The notes under the pieces: model-generated
Told to the model about the DNA's origin: nothing
The model's input: only the letters and a program-made list of their open reading frames with translations
Database searches by the model: none
Program-made: the position numbers and the translations under genes
Shown here: positions 4,527-10,450 of the stretch, one piece after another
Layout: the number at the start of each line of letters is the position of its first letter
How positions within the stretch are numbered: position 1 is the first letter of the stretch
From: Candidatus Bipolaricaulota bacterium
GTDB taxonomy: Bacteria; Bipolaricaulota; Bipolaricaulia; UBA7950; UBA9294
Direction: 5' to 3'
Assembly (NCBI GenBank): GCA_021159105.1
Contig: JAGGSM010000200.1
Span: forward strand, 1 to 10,450
DNA: 10,450 nucleotides

Positions 4527-6242
4527 ATGAGACTGACCGGAGCGCAGATTGTGTGGGAGATGCTGCACCGTGAGGGGGTGGAGGTAGTCTTTGGTATCCC
4601 CGGCGGTGCGATCATGCACACCTATCATCCGCTGAGCGAATACGGGATTCACCATGTCCTTGTTCGCCACGAGCAGGGAGCGGCGCACGCCGCTGACGGA
4701 TACGCCCGCGCATCCGGCAGGGTCGGGGTGGCGATAGCCACATCCGGACCTGGAGCGACGAACCTGGTCACCGGGATCGCCACTGCGATGATGGACTCCT
4801 CGCCGATCGTCTGCATCACCGGGCAGGTGGCAAGTTCACTGATCGGAACAGACGCGTTCCAGGAGACGGACATCACCGGGATCACCCTGCCGATCACCAA
4901 GCACAACTACCTGGTCACCGACGTCGGCGATCTCGCCTCCGTGATCCACGAGGCGTTCTACCTGGCGAGCCATGGCCGTCCGGGGCCTGTTCTGATCGAC
5001 CTACCAAAGGATGTACAGCAGGCGGAAACGGAATTCGTGCCCCCTGAGTCGGAAGTGCGCTTGCCCGGACACGCCTACATCAAAGCCGTCGACCAGACGG
5101 AGGCGATCGCGCGCGCTGCCAAGCTCATAGATTCCTCACAGAGGCCGGTGATCCTCGCTGGCCACGGCGTCTCCATGTCCAAGGCGGAGAGCGCCCTTCG
5201 CGAGTTTGCTGAGATGATCGATTGTCCAGTTACAGTAACGCTCCTTGGCAAGGGGGGGTTCCCCGCCTCACACCCGCTCTATCTGGGGATGATGGGGATG
5301 CACGGTGATGCGCAGGCAAACAATGCCATCCAGGAGGCGGACCTGTTGATCGCTCTTGGAATGCGGTTCGATGACCGCGTTACCGGTGACCTCAGCCGCT
5401 ACGCCCCGCACGCCCGCAAGGTGCACATCGACATGGATGCGGCAGAGCTCAACAAGCTCATCCCGGTCGACGTCGCCGTTCGCGCCGACATCAAGCAGGC
5501 CCTTTCGACTCTCATACCACTTGTCACTCGGCGAGAAAGGCCCCAGTGGCGGACCGAGTTTCGAGACTGGCTGGAGGACTCAAGGAAGGTCGACGTGGTC
5601 CATCGGCCGAGCAACGGGAGGCTCACCGTTCCGCACCTAATCGACGCCATGAGCACCGCAACTGGCGGGAAGGCGATCGTGGTGACGGATGTTGGCCAAC
5701 ACCAGATGTGGGCCGCCCAGTACTACCGATTTGATCACCCGAACGCGTTCATCACATCCGGCGGATTGGGGACGATGGGCTTCGGCCTGCCGGCGGCGAT
5801 CGGGGCCCAGATGGCGTGTCCCAATGCCGAGGTGTGGGCGATTGTTGGGGACGGAGGTATCCAGATGACGGTGCAGGAGCTGGCGACCGTTGTGCAGGAG
5901 GAGCTCCCGATAAAGATCGCTCTGTGCGACAACGGATACCTGGGGATGGTGCGCCAGTGGCAGGAGATGTTCTATGACAAGAACTACGAGTCGACGCACC
6001 TTGCCAACCCCGATTTCGTCAAGCTGGCCGAGGCGTACGGAATTCGCGCCTGGCGCGCCAAGGATCTGGATGGTGCACGCAGTGCGATCGATGAGGCGAG
6101 AAAGCACTCCGGCCCGGCGCTGATCGATTTTCAGGTGGTGGGGGAGGGAGAGGGCGGAAACGTCTACCCGATGGTCCCTTCAGGCGCAGCGCTGCACGAG
6201 ATGATCCGCAGACCCCATCAGACAAAGGTAGGTGAGCGATGA
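4527..6242 (+). CDS. ilvB: Acetolactate synthase, large catalytic subunit
   Basis: Catalyses thiamine diphosphate-dependent condensation of two pyruvates to 2-acetolactate (valine/leucine) or of pyruvate with 2-oxobutyrate to 2-aceto-2-hydroxybutyrate (isoleucine). The ATG at 4527 has AAGGAGG five bases upstream; an in-frame TTG at 4509 would place that ribosome site inside the gene, so I reject it. The product is 571 residues, the normal length. Motifs in order: FGIPGGAI (22-29), catalytic glutamate E49 in RHEQGAAHAADGYAR, SGPGATNL, DAFQETDI, then the cofactor/metal motif GDGG at 441-444 with CDNGYLGMVRQWQ from 467. Metal ligands D442 and N469 are kept, 27 residues apart; the residue before N469 is Asp where many homologues have Asn. 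First structural gene after the attenuator, overlapping ilvN as ATGA. Presence of ilvN next door and VRQWQ favour the anabolic enzyme over catabolic AlsS. Confidence 0.96.
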   Translation: MRLTGAQIVWEMLHREGVEVVFGIPGGAIMHTYHPLSEYGIHHVLVRHEQGAAHAADGYARASGRVGVAIATSGPGATNLVTGIATAMMDSSPIVCITGQVASSLIGTDAFQETDITGITLPITKHNYLVTDVGDLASVIHEAFYLASHGRPGPVLIDLPKDVQQAETEFVPPESEVRLPGHAYIKAVDQTEAIARAAKLIDSSQRPVILAGHGVSMSKAESALREFAEMIDCPVTVTLLGKGGFPASHPLYLGMMGMHGDAQANNAIQEADLLIALGMRFDDRVTGDLSRYAPHARKVHIDMDAAELNKLIPVDVAVRADIKQALSTLIPLVTRRERPQWRTEFRDWLEDSRKVDVVHRPSNGRLTVPHLIDAMSTATGGKAIVVTDVGQHQMWAAQYYRFDHPNAFITSGGLGTMGFGLPAAIGAQMACPNAEVWAIVGDGGIQMTVQELATVVQEELPIKIALCDNGYLGMVRQWQEMFYDKNYESTHLANPDFVKLAEAYGIRAWRAKDLDGARSAIDEARKHSGPALIDFQVVGEGEGGNVYPMVPSGAALHEMIRRPHQTKVGER

Positions 6243-6742
6243 AGCGAACGCTGATCGCACGCGTCGAGGATAAGCCAGGGGTGCTAAACCGCGTTGCCAG
6301 CCTGTTTCGTCGGCGAGCGTTCAACATCGAGAGCCTCACCGTCGGCCATACCGAGGAACCGGATGTGTCTCGCATGACGATCGTCGTCGATTCCACGCGC
6401 ACCGACGCGGAGAAGGTGGCGCAGAACCTACAGAAGCTGGTGAACGTGATCCGGGTGGAAGACATCTCGGAGTTACCGGCGGTGACGCGTGATGTCGCCC
6501 TGATCAAGGTGGAGACACCGGACAGCCGGACTCGAGCGGAGCTAATGCAGATCGTGGATACGTTCCGCGCGCGGGTGGTCGATGTTGGCGTGGAGACGCT
6601 GATCGTTGAGGCGACCGGGACGGAGGAGAAGGTGGACAGTCTGGTCGATGTACTGCGGCCGTTTGGGATCGTGGAGATGGTGCGCACCGGCCGGGTGGCT
6701 ATGGTGCGCGGAAAGACTACTAACAAAGGAGAGTACAAATGA
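6239..6742 (+). CDS. ilvN: Acetolactate synthase, small regulatory subunit
   Basis: Regulatory partner of IlvB, 167 residues, usual length for the single-copy bacterial type. Residues 1-75 form the ACT domain: ARVEDKPGVLNRVASLFRRR followed by FNIESLTVG. It carries the glycine and asparagine positions that bind the valine effector in characterised IlvN/IlvH proteins. Residues about 80-160 are the C-terminal activation domain (DVALIKVETP, VVDVGVETLIVEATG, GIVEMVRTGRVAMVRG). It is expected to stimulate IlvB and give feedback inhibition by valine. The start ATG overlaps the ilvB TGA by four bases, with AAAGGTAGGTGAG as ribosome site, so subunit levels are probably coupled. The same ATGA overlap joins it to ilvC. 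Confidence 0.95.
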   Translation: MKRTLIARVEDKPGVLNRVASLFRRRAFNIESLTVGHTEEPDVSRMTIVVDSTRTDAEKVAQNLQKLVNVIRVEDISELPAVTRDVALIKVETPDSRTRAELMQIVDTFRARVVDVGVETLIVEATGTEEKVDSLVDVLRPFGIVEMVRTGRVAMVRGKTTNKGEYK

Positions 6743-7800
6743 AGATCGATTTTGGCGGTGTGGTTGAGGACGTAGTGACGCGGGAAGAGTTCCCCCTTGA
6801 GCATGCCCGTGAAGTGCTGAAAGACGAGGTAGTGGCGGTCCTCGGCTACGGCGTGCAGGGTCCGGCGCAGTCTCTCAACATGCGCGAGAACGGGATACAC
6901 GTAATCGTCGGTGGTGATCCGGATCGTAAGCGCTCGTGGGAGAAGGCGATCGCCGATGGTTGGGTCCCTGGAGAGACGCTGTTCCCGTTCGAGGAGGCGG
7001 TGGAGCGGGCGACGATCGTGCAGTACCTCGTCTCGGATGCCGCGCAGGTCATCCTGTGGCCAAAAGTAAAACCACACTTGAAAGAGGGTGACGCACTCTA
7101 TTTCTCGCACGGCTTTGCCATCACCTACGCCGATCAGACAGGGGTCGTCCCGCCCGATTTTGTGGATGTCATCCTCGTCGCCCCCAAGGGCTCGGGGACG
7201 AGCGTGCGGAAGAACTTCCTTTCCGGAAGCGGGATCAATTCAAGCTACGCCGTCGATCACGACCATACCGGCCGCGCCCGCGAGCGCACCCTCGCCCTGG
7301 GGATCGCCATCGGATCGGGCTACCTCTTCCCGACCACGTTCAAGAACGAGGTGTACAGCGACCTCACCGGAGAGAGGGGCGTCCTGATGGGTGCCCTCGC
7401 CGGGATCATGGAGGCGCAATACGCGGTATTGCGGAAGAACGGGCACTCCCCGAGCGAGGCGTTCAACGAGACGGTGGAGGAGCTGACCCAGAGCCTGATC
7501 CGCCTGGTGGCGGAGAACGGGATGGACTGGATGTACGCAAACTGCAGCACCACTGCGCAGCGAGGAGCCCTCGATTGGAAGGGAAGATTCCGCGATGCTG
7601 TCGCGCCGGTCTTCGATGATCTGTATGAAAGCGTCGTCACAGGCGAGGAGGCGAGGATCACGCTCGAGGCGAACAGCGCCCCCGATTACAAAGAGAAACT
7701 AGCTGAGGAATTGCGGCAGATTGAGCAATCTGAGATGTGGCGCGCTGGTGCGGCTGTACGCAGCCTTCGACCGGAGAAGTGGGGGAAGAAGGAACAGTGA
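6739..7800 (+). CDS. ilvC: Ketol-acid reductoisomerase, class I, yeast Ilv5-like subgroup
   Basis: Isomerises and reduces 2-acetolactate or 2-aceto-2-hydroxybutyrate to the dihydroxy acids, using Mg2+ and NAD(P)H. Length is 353 residues. The Rossmann motif is GYGVQG (36-41), the catalytic histidine H124 in LYFSHGF, and K150 in APKGSG. Mg ligands are D208 and E212 in SDLTGERG, then E244 and E248 in FNETVEE, with the substrate serine S270 in CSTTAQRGALDW. Phrases such as GSGINSSYAV, RKNGHSPSEAFNETVEE and the ending VRSLRPE closely resemble yeast Ilv5 as I recall it, rather than the common short bacterial form. The cofactor-selecting loop reads VGGDPDRKRSW, with two aspartates (D60, D62), so NADPH preference cannot be assumed. 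Start ATG overlaps the ilvN stop, with AAAGGAGAG upstream. It is followed directly by leuA; ilvD, the next enzyme, is not in the window. Confidence 0.95.
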   Translation: MKIDFGGVVEDVVTREEFPLEHAREVLKDEVVAVLGYGVQGPAQSLNMRENGIHVIVGGDPDRKRSWEKAIADGWVPGETLFPFEEAVERATIVQYLVSDAAQVILWPKVKPHLKEGDALYFSHGFAITYADQTGVVPPDFVDVILVAPKGSGTSVRKNFLSGSGINSSYAVDHDHTGRARERTLALGIAIGSGYLFPTTFKNEVYSDLTGERGVLMGALAGIMEAQYAVLRKNGHSPSEAFNETVEELTQSLIRLVAENGMDWMYANCSTTAQRGALDWKGRFRDAVAPVFDDLYESVVTGEEARITLEANSAPDYKEKLAEELRQIEQSEMWRAGAAVRSLRPEKWGKKEQ

Positions 7801-9362
7801 TGGACGCACCAGGGAACGTCCTCATCTTCGATACCACCCTGCGCGACGGGGAACAGTCCCCCGGGGCCTCATTGAGCATCCCCGAGAAGGTGAAGCTCGC
7901 GCGGCAGCTGGCGCGCTTGCAAGTCGATGTGATCGAGGCCGGCTTCCCCGCCGCCTCACCAGACGACCTGCGCGCCGTGCAACAGGTGGCAGAAGCGCTC
8001 AGCGACTTGCCGAACGCCCCCGCCATCTGCGCCCTGGCGCGTGCGGTGCGCGCGGATATCGATCAGGCCTGGGAGGGGGTGAAGTTCGCCGATCATCCTC
8101 GCATTCACGTGTTCATCGCCACCTCGGACATTCACATGCGCGACAAGCTGCGCATGGATCGGGAACAGGTGTTGAGTCAAGTCCGAGATATGGTCGCCTA
8201 CGCCAGAGAGTACTGCGAGGAGATCGAGTTCTCCCCCGAGGACGCAACCCGCTCCGACCCGCAGTTTCTGCACGAGGTGATCGCCGCTGCGGTCAAGGCC
8301 GGGGCGAGCGTGATCAACGTCCCCGACACCGTCGGCTACATGACGCCGGGTGAGTTCGGCGATTTGATCCGAGGGATTGTGAAAAACGTCCCCGACATCG
8401 AGCGAACAATCATCTCCGTCCACTGCCACGACGACCTCGGCATGGCGACAGCGAATACCCTGGCGGGACTTCTGGCCGGGGCGCGCCAGGCCGAGGTAAC
8501 GATAAATGGCATAGGCGAGCGGGCCGGGAACGCGGCACTAGAGGAAGTGGTGATGGCCCTGCGTACCCGCGAGGACGCATACAGACTGCACACCACGGTT
8601 GATCCATCGCAGATCGCTCGTGCTAGCCGCTTGGTGTGTAACCTCACCGGGATCCCGGTGCAGGTGAACAAGGCGATCGTCGGGGCGAATGCGTTTGCTC
8701 ACGAAGCCGGAATCCATCAGGACGGACTCCTCAAGCATCGCAGCACCTACGAGATCATGCGCCCAGAGGACGTGGGCCTTTCCGAGTCGAGGCTCGTCCT
8801 CGGCAAGCACTCCGGAAGGCACGCGCTGCGCGAGCGACTGGCGCAGATGGGCTACGAGCTCGATCCCGAGAGGCTAGAGGCAGCGTTCGATCGCTTCAAG
8901 GAGCTGGGGGATAAGAAGCGTGAGGTGACCGACGCCGATCTGGAGGCGCTCATCGCCGACCTGTTCTATCGCCCGCGCGAGGTGTACCGGCTCGTCGACC
9001 TACAGGTGGTCGCTGGAAGGTCGGGGATGCCCACGGCGACGGTGAAGCTCTCCGGCCCGGACGGCGAGGAGCACATACGCGCCGCCGTCGGTGCGGGGCC
9101 GGTCGATGCCACCTACCGGGCGATCGATGCGATCGTACCGGCAAGTGCAAGACTGTTGGAGTACGACGTGCACGCGATCACCTCAGGGATCGACGCCCAG
9201 GGGGAGGTCAGCGTGCGCACCACAAACGGAACGCGCGTCTTCCGCGGCTACGGCGCGGACACAGACATCATCGTGGCGAGCGCAAAAGCATATCTGAGCG
9301 CGCTGAACCGACTACTAACAAGCAAAGATTGGAGGAAGGATGAACAGACAGTCAGCGGATGA
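7800..9362 (+). CDS. leuA: 2-isopropylmalate synthase
   Basis: First committed step of leucine synthesis: condenses acetyl-CoA with 2-oxoisovalerate. 520 residues from ATG 7800, which shares its A with the ilvC stop (TGATG) and has AAGGA six bases upstream. GTG at 7797 is a less likely start. N-terminal TIM barrel: FDTTLRDGEQSPG (10-22), FIATSDIHM, FSPEDATRSD, the metal-binding HCHDD (208-212), and NGIGERAGNAALEEVVMAL (about 236-254). NAFAHEAGIHQDGLLKHRSTYEIM marks the linker region. The C-terminal domain (about 385-510; VVAGRSGMPTATVKL, GAGPVDATYRAID, TNGTRVFRGYGADTDIIVASAKAYLSALN) is the leucine-binding regulatory domain, so feedback inhibition is expected. FIATSDIHM and the acceptor-site features look like LeuA rather than citramalate synthase, but the two are close relatives. 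Confidence 0.94.
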   Translation: MDAPGNVLIFDTTLRDGEQSPGASLSIPEKVKLARQLARLQVDVIEAGFPAASPDDLRAVQQVAEALSDLPNAPAICALARAVRADIDQAWEGVKFADHPRIHVFIATSDIHMRDKLRMDREQVLSQVRDMVAYAREYCEEIEFSPEDATRSDPQFLHEVIAAAVKAGASVINVPDTVGYMTPGEFGDLIRGIVKNVPDIERTIISVHCHDDLGMATANTLAGLLAGARQAEVTINGIGERAGNAALEEVVMALRTREDAYRLHTTVDPSQIARASRLVCNLTGIPVQVNKAIVGANAFAHEAGIHQDGLLKHRSTYEIMRPEDVGLSESRLVLGKHSGRHALRERLAQMGYELDPERLEAAFDRFKELGDKKREVTDADLEALIADLFYRPREVYRLVDLQVVAGRSGMPTATVKLSGPDGEEHIRAAVGAGPVDATYRAIDAIVPASARLLEYDVHAITSGIDAQGEVSVRTTNGTRVFRGYGADTDIIVASAKAYLSALNRLLTSKDWRKDEQTVSG

Positions 9363-9501
9363 AAAGGAACGGCAGCTCAATCCGGAAGGAAGGGAGCAGG
9401 AGCGCGAAGATAACCGGGCGTGGGCCCTCAATTGGGACGGAGCGGCCCTGGCCGCTATGCGCGAGATGAAAGGGACGACAACCAGATGGGACAGACGCTA
9501 G
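9340..9501 (+). CDS. Unrecognised 53-residue ORF between leuA and leuC
   Basis: I do not recognise this product. ATG 9340 is preceded by GGAGGAAGG, and the frame runs to TAG 9499. It overlaps the leuA end by 23 bases and the leuC start by 16, filling a 123-base gap in an operon whose other genes touch or overlap. About two thirds of its codons end in G or C, fitting the host. The first 26 residues are very polar (many Glu, Arg, Gln); the rest is AWALNWDGAALAAMREMKG then a basic tail. It has three tryptophans, no cysteine, no signal peptide and no membrane segment. It could be a small regulatory or assembly protein, or simply a translated bridge that delivers ribosomes to leuC. Chance ORF is possible at this length. 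Confidence 0.5.
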   Translation: MNRQSADEKERQLNPEGREQEREDNRAWALNWDGAALAAMREMKGTTTRWDRR

Positions 9502-10450
9502 CAGAGAAGATCCTCTCAGCGCACACGGATGATCCGGTCCGCCCAGGCGAGTTCGCACAGGTACGCGTCGACGTCATTCTGGCAAACGACGTCACCGCAC
9601 CGATCGCGATTCGGGAGTTCGAGAAGATCGGGACAGGGCATGTGTTCAACAAGGAGAGCGTCGTCCTCGTCCCCGATCACTTCGCCCCGAACAAGGACAT
9701 CAAGTCGGCTACCCAGTGCGCGCTGATGCGTAACTTCGCCCGCGATCAGGAGATCTCCCACTACTTCGAGGTGGGAAAGATGGGGATCGAGCACGTCCTC
9801 CTCCCCGAGCAGGGGCTCGTCCTGCCTGGGGATGTTGTCGTCGGGGCCGATTCCCACACCTGCACCTACGGGGCTCTCGGCGCCTTCTCCACTGGGATGG
9901 GCTCGACCGACATCGCTTGCGCCATGGCGACGGGTGACATCTGGATGCGCGTCCCGGAGACAATTCGGATCGTGTACAAGGGCGAATTGCAGCCGTGGGT
10001 CGGGGGGAAGGACCTGATCCTGTACACCATCGGGAAGATCGGCGTGGCCGGAGCGCTGTACAAGGCGATCGAGTTCGCTGGGCCTGTGATCGATGCGCTA
10101 TCAATGGCCGGGAGGTTCACCATGGCCAACATGGCGATCGAGGCCGGGGCGAAGGCCGGGCTGTTCGCATTCGACGACGCCACGCGCGCCTACGTCGATC
10201 AGAGAGCGACACGAGAGTACACGGCTTACGTAGCGGATGCGGATGCGCAATATGCTGACACAATAAAGATCGACACCAGCTCGATCGAGCCGCAGGTGGC
10301 CTTCCCCTACCTGCCGGAGAACACGCGCCCGGTATCAGAAGCGACCGACATCGAGATCGATCAGGTAGTAATCGGCTCCTGTACCAACGGACGGATCGAA
10401 GACCTGCGGGTGGCAGCAGGGATACTGGGGGGAAGATGGGTGAAAAAAAG
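9486..10450 (+). CDS. leuC: 3-isopropylmalate dehydratase, large subunit, partial
   Basis: With LeuD it converts 2-isopropylmalate to 3-isopropylmalate through a [4Fe-4S] cluster. About 321 codons are present of the roughly 420 typical of the short LeuC type. Motifs: MGQTLAEKIL at the start, VDVILANDVTAPIAI, VPDHFAPNKDIKSA, LPGDVVVGADSHTCTYGALG, and PYLPENTRPVSE. The first cluster cysteine is C299 in GSCTNGRIEDLRVAAG; the other two cysteines lie beyond the window. Start ATG 9486 lies inside the end of the 53-codon ORF, with AAAGGGA about ten bases upstream. The short type also includes homoaconitase-like proteins, but the leuA neighbour and the ilv-leu operon support leucine synthesis. LeuD and probably LeuB are expected just downstream. 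Confidence 0.94.
   Translation, partial: MGQTLAEKILSAHTDDPVRPGEFAQVRVDVILANDVTAPIAIREFEKIGTGHVFNKESVVLVPDHFAPNKDIKSATQCALMRNFARDQEISHYFEVGKMGIEHVLLPEQGLVLPGDVVVGADSHTCTYGALGAFSTGMGSTDIACAMATGDIWMRVPETIRIVYKGELQPWVGGKDLILYTIGKIGVAGALYKAIEFAGPVIDALSMAGRFTMANMAIEAGAKAGLFAFDDATRAYVDQRATREYTAYVADADAQYADTIKIDTSSIEPQVAFPYLPENTRPVSEATDIEIDQVVIGSCTNGRIEDLRVAAGILGGRWVKK

Noticed and set aside
6019..7110. A 363-codon minus-strand open frame opposite ilvB, ilvN and ilvC
   Set aside because: It is antisense to three strongly supported genes, is rich in Ser/Thr/Arg as expected from the complement of GC-rich coding DNA, and has no recognisable domain.
1..10450. Mobile elements, CRISPR arrays, tRNA or rRNA genes
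   Set aside because: I found no transposase motifs, spaced direct repeats, tRNA cloverleaf or rRNA-like sequence on either strand.

Overview
This is a bacterial, GC-rich (about 60% by eye) stretch of ordinary, tightly packed metabolic genes. It has GTG and TTG starts, purine-rich Shine-Dalgarno sites and many 1-4 base stop/start overlaps. I cannot place the organism. The ketol-acid reductoisomerase belongs to the subgroup resembling yeast Ilv5, and LeuC is of the short type seen in many archaea and anaerobic or deep-branching bacteria. That mix argues mildly against a typical enteric proteobacterium; this is inference.

Bases 1-2969 (minus strand) hold a three-gene operon for a molybdenum hydroxylase of the xanthine dehydrogenase family. 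Transcription order is FAD subunit, 2Fe-2S subunit, molybdopterin subunit (the last cut by the window edge). The 2Fe-2S gene shows what looks like a pair of compensating small deletions. Bases 2970-3185 are a divergent control region with a candidate promoter on each strand and two inverted repeats.

Bases 3186-4159 (plus strand) hold a translationally coupled pair: a small thioredoxin-fold protein (TTG start) and an exported protein joining a DUF1573 domain to a rhodanese domain that lacks its catalytic cysteine. A hairpin just after it probably ends this transcript.

Bases 4307-10450 are a branched-chain amino acid operon: ilvB, ilvN, ilvC, leuA, an unrecognised 53-codon ORF, and leuC (cut by the window edge). 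ilvB and ilvN make acetolactate synthase, ilvC the reductoisomerase, and leuA and leuC the first steps of the leucine branch. No ilvD, leuD or leuB is inside the window; leuD and leuB may lie just beyond.

The best find is in the operon leader. A near-consensus sigma70-type promoter is followed by a 24-codon leader peptide packed with Val, Leu and Ile codons. After it come segments that can form three mutually competing RNA stems, the last a strong intrinsic terminator just before ilvB. This is the full layout of ribosome-mediated transcription attenuation, found here by reading base pairs by hand.
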